From NCBI GenBank assembly GCA_009760885.1, contig CM019719.1, positions 29,676,084-29,740,083 of the forward strand: DNA of 64,000 bases, written 5' to 3'. This DNA is from Achatina immaculata (taxonomy: Eukaryota > Mollusca > Gastropoda > Stylommatophora > Achatinidae). Below, piece after piece: positions 34,126-45,999 of the stretch (its first letter is position 1; each line of letters opens with the position of its first letter). The translations under genes were made by a program, and so were the position numbers. Below the pieces are notes generated by a model. It did no database searches. It saw nothing but the letters and a program-made list of their open reading frames with translations, and was not told the DNA's origin.

Positions 34126-35465
34126 GCTCCATAAGCTTCGGGGAAATGGTTGTCATTCGTTCCTGATACATTTTTTGTCTATTAGCAAGGTTTTACACGT
34201 CTCTTACGTCTAAAGTGCTTTGTCTATGTTTTTTTCGAAGGTTAAACCATACACCCCTGCTCTGGCATCCATTTTTGCTACATGCCACAATTATCTTATC
34301 TTCGGCTGCCGAGAAGTGTCGCCATGAGTGGAAGTTTAGCACGCTGCACTGCCTCACACCTGTTGTTTCGTCTTAACGTTAAATGTTCACTTCTCTTCGA
34401 AAGCAATAAATATTTTTGTTTTCCGTAAACGTTTTAAATATGATGCCCTCGCGCCAAAATAGCTTATAACATTTATTTTACAAGACAATCTTAGCCTACT
34501 TTAATAATCAAAATAACAACACATATTTATTTCATATCAGTTCACAAATTATACTTGTATTTCGAAAGATACCGTATCGTGCAAACACTTGGCCGTGACA
34601 TTGCCGTGGTTACCTAGCTACCGCGTCGTAAACAATGGTTTATTATTCTTTTGGCGCACGGAACCCGAACTCTCGAAACCACAATGACTTGGTTTCCTGC
34701 AAAGATTTTGTCTCTAGAAGTTAAAACCAATTCAAGATCACTATAATATAAAAATTTTTAAGTTTATAGCCTTGATTAAAAATATAGTTGACATTCAGCT
34801 TTTATTGTCTTAATTTTTTTTAAAGTTAAAATATTTAACGACTATCATCACTTAGTTTAGTTTAGCACTGCGGAAAAGTCAATGGGTGCTCAGTCTGTTT
34901 CTTGGAAACAGGATATGCGCATGGCAGACGTTTTCTATAGCGATTATTCTTTGCTAAATGGAAGAGGCTGAGACGAGGACAGAAACAACTACTTTTGGTT
35001 AAGAAAACCGTGTCAGTACCGATTCGGACATTTCCCGCCTTCTTAAAATTATTATCAGGATTACAGTTAAGTATTTATATTTGTTATGGCGAAACTTGCG
35101 GCGAAACTTGACTAGGCCTGTGTTAAGGTGAGAGGACATTCATCCACGCGTCCTCTTTCACGCGTTCTTAGGAAACAAAGGAAGCCATGACAGTCTGTTT
35201 TCATCAGAAACATATTAAACTATCACTGAACTAAAGCAGAAATCAGTCAGTGCATTATTACTGAGAATAAGCGAACAAAGAAGAAGAAGATGATGACTGA
35301 GAATAAATAGAAGAAAAGTTTCTTTTTGGCCACCACGAGATGTTAAACTTAAGGCTAAATCTCCTCTCGTGGTCATGTTTTTTTCAGTTCTTTCTGCTGC
35401 AATATAAGCAATCACATCAGTCAAACATGTCAGTTTAACCTTTCTCTTCTCTTACCATTTCTTCG
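34126..35465. other. No gene or repeat recognised
   Basis: About 1.3 kb that looks single-copy within this window. No frame longer than 69 codons, no convincing exon. Confidence 0.45.
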
Positions 35466-35560
35466 CCCTGTATGGTTTTAATGAATAAGGCTAAAGCCGA
35501 AACGTTGCAAATATGTGTCCCGTTAATGAATAAAGCCGTTTGTGCCTTTTTAACAACAAG
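35466..35560 (+). repeat. Retroelement 3' end related to R1
   Basis: taaggctaaagccgaaacgt, then cgttaatgaataaagccgtt: the same 'pairing stem, gaaacgt, AATAAA' layout as the R1 3' end at 38155-38215, but diverged. Confidence 0.5.
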
Positions 35561-35579
35561 CTTCATCATTTCTCTAGAC

Positions 35580-37230
35580 CAGTGGTTCTTAGACCGCGGT
35601 CCGTGAACCCATAGGAGATCCACGGAAGGATTTCTGGGGGTCCAGGGATCAGCAAATAGACTGGCTCGATTTTTAAAGAAATGTTTAGCATCATCTGGGT
35701 TCATTTTGTTGCTTTAATTTTAATGAGGGGGTCCACGCCTGTTCTAAGGGCGAAAAAGGCTGTTCTCAAGGCAGGAAAGAGGGTCCATGGCCCAGTGATA
35801 TACATTCAAGTTGATCGACTGGGATCAGGTGCGACTGGAGTCATTCTAAATACTGACTTGGGCTGGATTTGAAGGTGTAGAACAGTGACTCACAATCAAC
35901 TCGCGGCTTGAGTCAGTCGTCTCAAGGACTTTGCTTCATCTCGTATATTAGTAATGCAGCACATGCTTCAATGATGCCATTCCCCTGTGTGCTTTCATGT
36001 AGTCTACAACATATTTAGTTTTACCGGGTACATAGTGTAGTAATTCATTCACTTTAAACAGAGTGATGACCTTCAGATCGTCATCAGCGCCTGCACAGCA
36101 GTCAATACGAAGCAGATGGGCGCTGTTAAAAAAAAAAAAATTATATCACAAGCAAATAAAACGTCACTGCCACTCCCGTATTATCATACGTGTCCTGTAG
36201 ACAAAGATGTCACGTTCAAGTGAGAGTTGTGAATCTTTGATTTTCATCGTCTACCATGTGCGTACTCATTAAATGGACACAGAAAAGAACACATATATCC
36301 ATACTACAAGAACTTAATATTGAATAAGGCTGGTCAATAAAGAGGATTAAAGAGAGAAAACTTAAATACTCTGGACACATTAAACGTCATGAGAATTTAG
36401 AGAAGACCGTCTTGGAAGGATATATAATGGGAAAAAGAAAGAGAGGAAGACCAAGGCGAAGCTGGCTACAAGACATCGTTGATAATCTGCAAATGGATGC
36501 ATCATCAGCAGGGCATCTTGCCTACAACCAAGAGGCCTACAGAGCTGTCAGGGAGGCAAAGTTCCGCAAGAGACATGCACATGACTGACTGACTGAATGA
36601 CTGACCATGTGCGCTCTGATTAGTTTGAGACCCCATTGTCTTTTTATTTTTAAATCGCGGAACTTTCAGTCTGGAGTTTATCTTTGAAGTTAGTTACTGT
36701 GTCATTGTTCCCGTATGTTTATTACTTCCTGCTATATATTTTTTCCATGTCCGGTTATAGTTTCCTGAAGGTTGCCATCTTAACTAAAAGCTCTGTTTAC
36801 TTCTGGTTTTATAAATCATTCCGTTGTGCGTATGCTCGAAGAGCTATTAGCAGCCTCTGTTGTCGGTGAGTTGGCGTGTTATATATATGTTATATTTTAT
36901 TTTAAATGAGGGAAGTATGTGTCATTGTTAAGTGGGCAATGTTAGCTGTATCAATCTTACAACAGGTGCCCTAGCAACTATTGGATCTTGTGATATATTA
37001 TCTTCTTTAATGTAAAATTATGATTTAAGTTTGTTCATTATACCCATTTATGTAATAATACGTACACACCCCTATAACATATGGTTACATCATCAGTCTG
37101 ATTTACAGATTCGAAACTACTAGAGACTTGATTTGAGACTTGACTTGAGACTTGAAGGTAATGATTTGAGACTTGCCATAAAGGACTTGAATGCATCTCT
37201 GCCACTGACTAAATAGGTAAAGAACCACTG
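35580..37230. mobile_element. hAT element, non-autonomous, with nested LINE-A
   Basis: Ends cagtggttcttagaccgcgg and, inverted, cagtggttctttacctatt share 11 bp. They are flanked by an 8-bp duplication with one mismatch, ctctagac (35572-35579) and ctctagat (37231-37238), as expected for hAT. The left end continues as gtccgtgaaccc and gggggtccaggg, a common hAT subterminal style; the right side has a run of gacttgagacttg words. No transposase seen. LINE-A copy 3 is inserted inside. It may be a composite of two hAT units, since cagtgactcacaatc begins at 35884. Confidence 0.7.
36263..36603 (+). mobile_element. LINE-A copy 3, short 3' end
   Basis: A 10-bp duplication accatgtgcg lies at 36253-36262 and 36604-36613. 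LINE-A similarity begins at about 36273, leaving ~10 extra bases (tactcattaa) at the 5' junction. The tail is (gact)n then gaatgact rather than pure (gaat)n. Confidence 0.88.
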
Positions 37231-37407
37231 CTCTAGATGTTTATAAATTCACGTTTTTTTTAAAAAATCCTCGCCAAGTTCTCGTTGTTTTACTCACTGT
37301 CTGTTACTGTTTGTAAGCTTTTGTGGACTAGTATATTATGCTGATCCTGTTTTTCTTTAGCAGCCAATGCTAAAAGGCACACGCACTACTTACTAATAGA
37401 GCTGAGG

Positions 37408-37446
<39 letters not shown>
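37408..37446. repeat. (TA)n microsatellite
   Basis: About 19 TA dinucleotides. Confidence 0.95.
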
Positions 37447-37448
<2 letters not shown>

Positions 37449-37609
37449 CTAGCGTGATATTTACATTTTCTGTCTCTGAAGATTGAGGGCATAGAAGTCA
37501 AGGGCTTCATTTTCTATCAGGACCTGAATCCTCACTCATGCTCTTTTGGTGCAGTGTACACTTTTCCTACAAAATGAAACCAGTCTTCAGTTTTAATTCA
37601 TCACCAAAA

Positions 37610-37864
37610 GGACATACTAACTGTAGACGCTTGAGAACCTCTACCTTCAAGAATATGGGACGCTGGAACCACATGGTTTGAAATCGCTATTCAGCTCCGC
37701 CTAATATTCATCTCCTCCACAATTATAATCCCTCTGCACTAAGTTCCACTTCTTTCTCACTTGTAACACATAGTTCAGAACCTCCTTACAGCATCACATT
37801 ACAACCCCTCTACCCCAACTACATACAGTTACCTATTCCACCTTCTCCCGGCTAGATTACCATT

Positions 37865-37899
<35 letters not shown>

Positions 37900-38222
37900 T
37901 TCTACGGTCCCCCCTCCTCCTTATTTACTACCCACCATCATACGTCACACGTCTGCTTTTAAACATTCCCTACGCTCCATTATGTGCACTTCTGGATACA
38001 GCCTCTTACAAGTCACATCGTCTTACAAGTCACAGCTAAGTGCTCCATTTATTTTATTTTATTTTTTTCATTCCTACTTTTTACATAGCATTGATGTAAA
38101 TTTATATTTTATCTCCCTTCTCTGTTTCTTCGTCATGTGTGTGTTTGTATGATTAAGGTTCACACTGAAACGTCACAACTGCGTGCTCGTTAAGAAATAA
38201 AGCTGTTCCTGTTGTTTCCCCT
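37610..38222 (+). repeat. R1 retroelement-like repeat, long copy
   Basis: Reverse complement of 51290-51880 over its length: ctggaaccacatggttt, cctccttacagcatcacatt, tctcccggctagattaccat, cctcttacaagtcac, then gaaacgtcacaactgcgtgc and ending aagaaataaagctgttcctg. A (CT)n run at 37866-37898 interrupts. No coding frame; the AATAAA close to the end suggests a retrotransposed transcript. Confidence 0.8.
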
Positions 38223-38549
38223 AGTATATATGCTAACTTTAAGCTTTCTTTCTGACTACACAGATGAACAAAAATAGAAACAGACATTATTGCACATACA
38301 ACCCATGGGTTGTTCACCCGCCAACCTGCGTAGCCAGTGACGCATGAAAAAAAAAATTAATGAAACCAGCATTTAGAATCCCCAGTGTTTGCTACATTAC
38401 TTAGCGAATCATAACATTGTATGTCCTCTTCGATAATTCTTATCTGTGACAAGTGGCTCTTAAAATGTTATGAAGTTATGGACAACAGTTTCTTTTCCAA
38501 ATGCGTAGCTGATTTTTTTTTTTTTGTGGCCACGACGTGTTATTTCTTT

Positions 38550-38945
38550 TTTTTCCCCCAATGTGCTGTGGACCAGTCCTTTCCTTTTTCAAATGTGCCT
38601 TGGATTGATGCTTACTTTTTCTAATGTGCTGTGGACCAGCTCTTTCATTTTTCAAATGTGCCTTGGGTTCATGCTACTTTTTTCTAATGTGCTGTGGACC
38701 AGCGCTTTCCTTTTTCAAATGTGCCTTGGATTGATGCTGTTTTTTCTAATGTGCTGTGGACCAGCTCTTTCATTTTTCAAATGTGCCTTGGGTTCATGCT
38801 ACTTTTTTCTAATGTGCTGTGGACCAGTGCTTTCCTTTTTCAAATGTGCCTTGGGTTGATGCTACTTTTTCTAATGTGCTGTGGACCAGTGCTTTCTTTT
38901 TTCCGGTGTACTATGGACTGATGCTTACCTTTTCCAATGTGCTGT
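38550..38945. repeat. ~60-bp minisatellite
   Basis: About seven units, each with tctaatgtgctgtggaccag, ctctttc.tttttcaaatgt and gccttgg.ttgatgct. The 111-codon frame across it (38524-38859) is repeat translation. Confidence 0.9.
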
Positions 38946-39029
38946 AGACAGAATTTGTCTAAGGATTATGGAAAACAGAACTTTTTAAAATCCATTAGCT
39001 AGACTGAAGTTACCCAGCCGTAGCAGTTA

Positions 39030-39420
39030 CGGTACATAAGAGGGTCTTGATCAGTTCTGGTTCGGTGTTTAAAAACTGCAGTTGCTCTTCTTTTTCTTCC
39101 TGGAGCTGCGAGTTGGTGTTATTTGCAGCAAATGGGGTGAAGATGTTGAGACAGCTTCGTGTCGGATTGGGAGCTGGTTACTGCGGTTATTTTTTAAGTC
39201 CCTGCCTGGAGCTAAACAACAGTCCGTCTTTGGCAGACTCCACCACGCTAGGGATACAGCGATTCCTAACCCGTTAGCCAGGCTATACCTGCTACTGGGG
39301 GTGCCAGCGGAGAGGTGTGACAGGGTCTTAGTCAGCTTTGGCTCGTCAACCCTGACATCAGGGTTCAGTTATGAGTGGCTGACAGCCAAATCGGACAGCA
39401 TCATCATTATCAGTCCTCTG
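39030..39420 (+). repeat. R2 dispersed repeat, copy 1
   Basis: Landmarks: cttcttcctggagctgcgag, cttcgtgtcgg, cgttagccaggct, ctgctactggg, acagggtcttagtcag, ttatgagtggctgacagcc. The same order occurs at 53300-55370, 46840-47110 and, inverted, at 46000-46325 and 47950-48300. Non-coding; class unknown. Confidence 0.8.
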
Positions 39421-39530
39421 TAGTTCCAATGAAGCGTAAGGCATCAAGAAAGGTTCTACACCCAATCTGATCTTATCAAGTCGGGATATTTATACACATA
39501 CACTCGTCATCTCCCCCCCCCCCCCATCTT

Positions 39531-39561
<31 letters not shown>

Positions 39562-39586
39562 CTATTCTCTCTCTCTCTCTCTCTCT
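39531..39586. repeat. (CT)n microsatellite
   Basis: CT/CTAT run following a C9 tract. Confidence 0.9.
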
Positions 39587-40874
39587 TCTGTCTGTAAACT
39601 TTTTGCATATAGACGATCTGCTACTAGGGGACGAGCAAAGAAATTCTGAGAACCTTTGATGTAGACAATAACTCCCAACAGATCAATAGACCAGATGGCA
39701 GGAGGCAGCAGGTGGGAGAACCTATGTGTGTGTACTTGTGTAAGTTGGTGAAACAAGTTTACTTGTATTATTCAGAGCACAAGAGATCCAGTAGCTTCTC
39801 ACCTCACATATCGATGATCCAGCTCCTATTGTTAGAGTTCATTGCTGAAGTTTTTGCAAAATTTTGACCGCCATTAGATGTTAATCCTTAGACTACATCT
39901 CCTTTACTGTCTTTTTGGCAATCATTGTAACAATAAAGTAGTTAGATCATTTGTCTTTACTTAAAATCTCCTTTGCTTCGTTCTTGGTAGTTTGTTACAA
40001 TAAAGTAGTTGGGGATTTGCCGTTACTCGCCCGTACGTAAAAACTAGGATCAGTATATATACGTGTAGTCTCTGATTTAGTTGTCATGGAATTAATGATC
40101 TTCAGCGAAGATATGAGTTGTTTTGGCTTCTCGTAACTCACTGTTAGAAGGTTTCTTCTTCACAAGAATGATGTCATGTTAAGTCCGTAGTCCGATTATA
40201 ACAGTTCCGTGGCTGTTCTCACACCCTTTTGTTTCTAATTATTATTTTTTTCTCATTAAGAATTTCTCAAATCTACCTGAATTATTACATGCCAAAAGAT
40301 ACAGAATTAATGTCTACACTTGTCTTATATTGTTTCTTCGCAGTTAAAAAACAAGACAGAAGGAAAAAAAACCCTCTTGCTTCAATATCAGGACCAGCGA
40401 AACACGTCACGAGTTTGTACTTAAAGCGCGGCACGCAGTGAAGAAATTCGAAAGTTTGCGAATACATATTCCCACTTTTGTTACCTAGTTACACAATTTT
40501 CCCCAGCAGATTTTTTGCAAGTCGTGTTATCGTTAGAGTATTTTAAGTGCCTGAAACCGTGCTAATACATATATACCCGCGGTCATCTAAGATTTAACAC
40601 TTTTTTTTATGCGGTAGAAACTATAATTTTTTTTTCCTTTTATACATTCATGATCAAAACTAGTGTAGCTGATCTTAAAATATTTATAATAATATTTATA
40701 ATAATATAAGATTTATTTGCTGGCTTTTTGAAAAATGGAATTGTTTATCATTTCAGAATACCTTTCCTAAAATGTCAGGCACAAATTTTTGGAATGAGAA
40801 ACAATGAACCTTTCTCATAGTAAAGTAACTTAGCACAATATTGTTTGGTCAACTTTCCAGAAATAGTAGACAAA
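39587..40874. other. No gene recognised
   Basis: Contains an aatatttataat duplication near 40680. Chance frames only. Confidence 0.4.
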
Positions 40875-41117
40875 GCACTTTAGATGTGAAAGAAATAAAA
40901 ATGACAAGAGAACTTTCTGGGACTCGAAATACGGACTCGTTGCTATCTGACATCTCACCTGGCAAAACGCATATGTGTCACGTGAGAGATATGAGATGGC
41001 CAAGTCGACAGAGCACTGTTTTCTGGTGGCTAGACGACTGATCGACCTACTGGAATCCTTGCCTCGAGTCCTTGGCAATTCTTTTGTCATTTTAATTTCT
41101 TTCACGTCTAAAATGCC
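40875..41117. mobile_element. Foldback element with ~53-bp inverted ends
   Basis: The left arm 40875-40926 (gcactttagatgtgaaagaa ... gggactcg) is the near inverse of the right arm 41064-41117 (cgagtccttgg ... ttctttcacgtct aaaatgcc). The arms agree at most positions with a few substitutions, so opposite-strand frames mirror each other (KEIKMTREL / KEIKMTKEL). The ~135-bp centre is not repeated. No clear target duplication. Probably a MITE. Confidence 0.75.
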
Positions 41118-41884
41118 ATTTCTATAACTCTGACCGTATAACGCTGTGTTTTAAAAGTCAGTTCATTTTTTTATAGCAAAATTTAGTTTATGCTTGTTCT
41201 GTTTAACCAAAAAGAAAAAAAAACCGGACACAAAACTAGTCCACTGCATAATTAAAATAAAATTGCTCATCTAGAGACCATTAAGCGAAATACGATTGTT
41301 GATGGATCACGTCATGTAGTTTTGAGAAGCGCTGAATGAGACCTTCATCTCTATCTTTGTAAAAAGAGATATTCACCAAATCCGTTTCTACAGCACGTTG
41401 GACATGATGCAAGTAGGTCAGCGTTATTTATAGCCTTGAGATAGAAGCAGTACATCATGATCAAGACTTCACTGATTAGTTTATCCTCGCTGATTTGATT
41501 TCAGAAGTGCGCTCTTTATCGGCTGTTATTCGTTGGCCCAAATACTCGTGTTTAAATGTATGTATTGTTGTTTAAATGTATGTATTGTTTCTTTGTACTC
41601 TCAGCTTGCATTTGGATGGGTTCTTTTTTCGTGATGTTACCAATGTTTCTGTTTTATTGACAGGGTGAGTCTATTCTTGTCATGTTCTTGTACTACTAAA
41701 TCTAATAATTTCTGTGGGCGCCTTTCATTTTTACCTGTTACTACTTTCTCACCTGCATATCGTAGACTGTTCATGTTGTGAGCTCCAACTCGAATACCTG
41801 GTTTACTTTTGATATCTCTCTTGATATTTTGGTATCTCTCTTGATATTTTCACCTAACAGTGAGAACAGATCTGGTGAGAGGAC
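41118..41884. other. No gene recognised
   Basis: Short direct repeats tgtttaaatgtatgtatt (41555-41590) and gatatctctcttgatatttt-like words near 41810-41850. Otherwise unassigned. Confidence 0.4.
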
Positions 41885-42400
41885 GATATAATCTTGCCTA
41901 ACATCTTACTTTATTGTTTGATATTTGCCTAACATCTTACTTTATTGTTTGATATTTGCCTAAATCCTTGCTTTATTGGATGACATTTGCCTAACTTCTT
42001 ACTTTATTGCTTGATATTTGCCTAACTTCTTACTTTATTGCTTGATATTTGCCTAACTTCTTACTTTTTTGGTTGATATTTGCCTAAATCCTTGCTTTAT
42101 TGGTTGATATTTGCCTAACTTCTTACTTTATTAGTTGATATTTGCCTTACTCCTTGCTTTATTGGTTGATATTTGCCTAAATCCTTGCTTTATTGGTTGA
42201 TATTTGCCTAAATCCTTGCTTTATTGGCTGATATTTGCCTAACTTCTTACTTTATTAGTTGATATTTGCCTTAGTCCTTGCTTTATTGGTTGATATTTGC
42301 CTACATCCTTGCTTTATTGGTTGATATTTGCCTTACTCCTTGCTTCATTTGTTGATTTTTGCCTACATCCTTGCTTTATTGGTTGATATTTGCCTATCAT
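41885..42400. repeat. 31-bp minisatellite with two monomer types
   Basis: About 16 units beginning ttgatatttgcctaa and continuing cttcttactttattg (type 1) or atccttgctttattg (type 2). The types are interspersed. Confidence 0.92.
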
Positions 42401-42587
42401 ATTTTCTACCCTGATGGCTGCTTCTCGATTCCATCACAGGTTCTTTTAAAATTAGTATTCTTGTTATTTTCAGTAGCTTACATGTTTATTACTATAATTC
42501 GTAGCTTATAATGCTAATAATCCCTGTTGAAAATGCTATTTGCTACATTTATAACATGTTTAATTAAATATTGGCGGCCTGGTTATT

Positions 42588-42780
42588 TTTTACTGGTACA
42601 CGCCGAAAAAGGCCCCGGCGTTCACCCAGCCTCTAAAAATGGATACCAGAGAAATCTGGGAAAGTAAAGCGACCAGGTGTGATACTGACCACATCAGATT
42701 TTCACGGTCATAGAAAACACGGGCCTAACACCGTATTCCCCAATATGCCTTAATGGCATGGAAACGGGGATTTTACCGTT
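42588..42780 (+). repeat. SINE family S1, body copy
   Basis: cacccagcctctaaaaatgg, ggtgtgatactgacca, cctaacaccgtattcc and tgccttaatggcatgg match the S1 body at 59930-60100 in order. The tRNA head is lost. Confidence 0.72.
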
Positions 42781-42959
42781 TTTTAATTTCTACCGTTCAT
42801 ATAAGATTTCTCTATTGTGTTTAAGTTTTATTTCGTTTGAGACTGACTGGAGATCCTTTATTTTAAAACACTTTTTTACACTGTTGCTGTTTTCAAAGAC
42901 TCAAAATGACTGGTCTAATTCATCAAAATAGTTCGCATTTTTCGTGTACAGGCTGCTCC

Positions 42960-43030
42960 GGATCCAACATAGCAGAAAAAAACTAAACTAAACTAAACTG
43001 AACTAAAATAAAATAAAATAAAATAAGCCA
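42960..43030. repeat. (AACTA)n / (AAAT)n run
   Basis: Pentanucleotide aactaaacta passing into aaataaaata. Confidence 0.85.
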
Positions 43031-43059
43031 AATCTAATAGTGTCCTCAGCACGTCAACC

Positions 43060-43360
43060 ATTCTTCTCAGTGTAAGCATTTAGATGAATACCGTACCAGG
43101 AAGCATATGGCCAATAATATCATTATAATGGTGTTATATGTGCCAATAAAGGTAGATAGATATGTATGGTTCAGTTTTACAGAAAGACAAACAGAGCTAA
43201 GAAAGTGAGCAGGAGTGATACCAGCAGAAAATAGGACGAGAACATATAAATGAAGAGCGTAGAACAATTCACTTTTTGGACAAATGCCTTGATCAATGAC
43301 CACACATAAAAACAGCAGGAGAGATAAAAACACGAACAGTAACTGAAAAATTAACACTTA
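43060..43360. repeat. Dispersed repeat shared with 61640-61990
   Basis: ggtagatagatatgtatggttcagttttaca and the following agagctaagaaagtgagcag resemble ggtaaattgaggtgtatgat / tcaattttacataaagag / agtgagaaaagtgggcag at 61790-61860, same strand. Family unknown, no frame. Confidence 0.5.
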
Positions 43361-43394
43361 GTTTTTTTTTTATCCTCGCAGGAAAGACGAGCAC

Positions 43395-43495
43395 AAATTA
43401 GAAGCAGACGATTGACTGAGAAATGGGAGAAAGAGACGACGATAAAGAATACATTGACTGAGAAATGAGAGAAAGAGACGATGATAAAGACAAAT
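43395..43495. repeat. ~49-bp tandem duplication
   Basis: Two units of gattgactgagaaatggga plus gaaagagacgacgataaaga. Confidence 0.8.
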
Positions 43496-44240
43496 GACGT
43501 AATACCACAGGTGACCCAAAAAAAACCCCATAGATAACTATGGCCCAGACAAAAGCCACATAAATGGTGGAGATATTAATAGTAGCAAAACAACACAGGA
43601 AAGGGTGGATCAAAGAAGGCTCAAAATGAACAGAGATCACTGAAAGGACAAGGCTACTTGATTAGGATGCCTAGACAAGGAAGCTGTTAAAGTCCTAGAC
43701 TAGAAAATAAGGATAGTAAGAGCTAGAAGATTAACCTTAACTCGCTGCCCGCGAGAATGAGAAAATGCAGGGATGCGAGTATAGCTAAGACACGAAAGCT
43801 GAGCATCAGTAGCAGAAACAGAAAGATAGAAAATAGAATGGGACAACAAACAGGCCCAAATGTAATGTTCTTATAAGAAAATGACTTTTAGTGCAATGAG
43901 CCCGATCTGCAATCACAGTAGCACCTTCAGTGGCACCCCTGGAATGTCCACTGCGTCTTTAATCCTCTAAAACACGTATCCCCACCAACTATGTAACAAC
44001 AAATCTGCTATATGCGGACGCGTGCGCGCACACATACACACATACGTATATTGTTCTCTGAATGCTGTCATTTAAAGATTACCAGTTACAAAGGATATAC
44101 CTGTTTTCCAGCGTTCATTGGACGTGGGGGAGGGGGTGTGCGCCCGAAGGTATTTTGAGGAAAAGGGGTTAACGGCATCTTACCTGGATCATCTTCCATG
44201 AATGTGTGCAGGCCGAGTTTTTACATTTTTCCCTTGATAG
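43496..44240. other. No gene recognised
   Basis: Purine-rich; nothing assigned. Confidence 0.35.
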
Positions 44241-44335
44241 AAAAACCCCGGACGCTATCTTGATTCGAATCTGTCCCTCCTGCATGAGAAACTGGTGTTC
44301 GAAGCGCACGGCTATGCCGCCTTCTGCTCTCTTAA
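44240..44335 (-). repeat. Possible tRNA-derived SINE head
   Basis: The minus strand has ggcatagccgtgcgcttcga, ccagtttctcatgcaggagg and gacagattcgaatc, the layout of a tRNA-like SINE head with A and B boxes. The 3' body does not match S1 or S2. Weak. Confidence 0.35.
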
Positions 44336-44420
44336 TGTGTCCTGCTGAGGTCATCAGCGGTCCGTCTTTGTCTTTGATTTTCTAAGTTTATTCATCATCA
44401 GAGCACGCACACCTAAACTT

Positions 44421-45097
44421 GTGATTGTGAAACTTTCCGAAGACACCTTGTTTTATGGGTGGGTTTGCAAGATGTTAAATAAGTACAAACTAGAAACTCA
44501 AGTGATGAATATCGACTCACAAGGGTTGAAGGAGTTATCCAGGAGGGTGGATATTTTTATTTTATTTTATGAAGTTATTTTTAATATCATTAGTAGTGGT
44601 ATATTGTTTTTAGTTAGAGTACTACTATTTTTAATATCATTAGTAGTGGTATAGTGTTTTTAGTTAGAGTACTACTATTTTTAATATCATTAGTAGTGGT
44701 ATAGTGTTTTTAGTTAGATACTACTATTTTTAATATCATTAGTAGTGGTAGTGTTTTAGTTAGAGTAGTACTTATTAAATTACTTTCATTGAACAAATAT
44801 TTCGATGTCGATGTACTGAAGAGTTTGGAAACTCTTGACCTAGACAACCAGAAGTGTGGAAAAAGAGCTGTTCATAGAAATATTACATCAAAAAAGGATG
44901 TGAATAGTATTTTAAAGTCTGCTTTTTTTCCCCAAAACCAGATTTCTTTACCTCCGATACTTGGTTGTGGAGGAATACAGTACAGGATCATGGAAATAAC
45001 CAGGTTTATTCTTCCTCATCTTTCATTATCGCAAAATGCGCATATGTATATCAAGCACCAGGCTTTTAAAAATTATTATTCTGGCACAAACTTTTAA
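44421..45097 (+). other. Two unrecognised open frames around a tandem repeat
   Basis: 44421-44654 (77 codons, MIVKLSEDTLFYGWVCKMLN...) and 44789-45097 (102 codons, MNKYFDVDVLKSLETLDLDN...GCGGIQYRIMEI...). Composition of the second looks protein-like, but I recognise no domain, see no clear splice context, and the region between is a ~48-bp repeat (44570-44765). Chance frames cannot be excluded. Confidence 0.25.
44570..44765. repeat. ~48-bp tandem repeat
   Basis: Four units of ctatttttaatatcattagt plus agtggtatagtgtttttagt. Confidence 0.92.
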
Positions 45098-45603
45098 CAA
45101 ATGGGCGATTTTGACCTCTGACCTTTAGTTTAATCTTTTGCACTGTCTTACGCGTTAAATTTTTAAAACTGATTTCCTAAAAGCCAAAGCCTGACCCTAA
45201 ACCATAATCCCTAACCCCGCCTCACTCTCGCTACTTCCGTCAGCAGACCTTTTAAATACTTTTTAGTCATCTCCACCACGTGGATACCCACCCAGTTATC
45301 CAAGGTGATGATGGCTGCAAACTTTCACAGAGCACTTCATTTAGACAGAAAAAGCTATTGTGCAGCTTTGGTTCTGTTTATAAACCCAGAGCTATCTCTT
45401 TCACTTATATATATATACACATACATACACTCAATATGCATGCAATATATATATACGCAATATGTGTGCACAATATGGTTTTCTCAATAAATGTTTTGTC
45501 TTACACAGAGACGTGTGGTTTATCAAGGCGGAGCAAATTTGCATGGTTCCGCATTCTTAAAAATTTTCAGCGAAGCAGGAGTGAGTCCTTCATTTCTACC
45601 TTT

Positions 45604-45607
<4 letters not shown>
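45098..45607. other. No gene recognised
   Basis: Contains a TA/TACA-rich stretch at 45400-45460. Nothing assigned. Confidence 0.4.

Positions 45608-45695
<88 letters not shown>
45608..45695. repeat. (GA)n microsatellite, ~43 repeats
   Basis: Longest pure dinucleotide run in the window; it generates artificial RE-repeat frames. Confidence 0.97.
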
Positions 45696-45699
<4 letters not shown>

Positions 45700-45999
45700 G
45701 CTAACTGTTTCTACAACAATCAGGACTCTTTATGAAACACGTTAAAATTCTCCATATGACCTGCAATAGCATCGTAATCTAACGTAGACAAGTGATGCAG
45801 AACATAATGTCGGACTGTTTAACGCGAAATAACTGGCAGATTTTGGGAATTTCCCCCAAGTTAGTTCTATATTTAGCCTACATAAAGTCTTATTTTGTTA
45901 GATAAATGTTTATTCCAAAGCTCTTTGAAGCTGATGAATGTGCTCAAACACTTTATTGTGCGCAATCTTCGGTGTTTCTTAGACATTTACAGGGGTGAA

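Noticed and set aside
38524..38859. 111-codon ORF
   Set aside because: Translation of the ~60-bp minisatellite.
45280..45735. 151-codon ORF with an Arg-Glu repeat
   Set aside because: The RE repeat is the (GA)n microsatellite; the flanks show no coding features.
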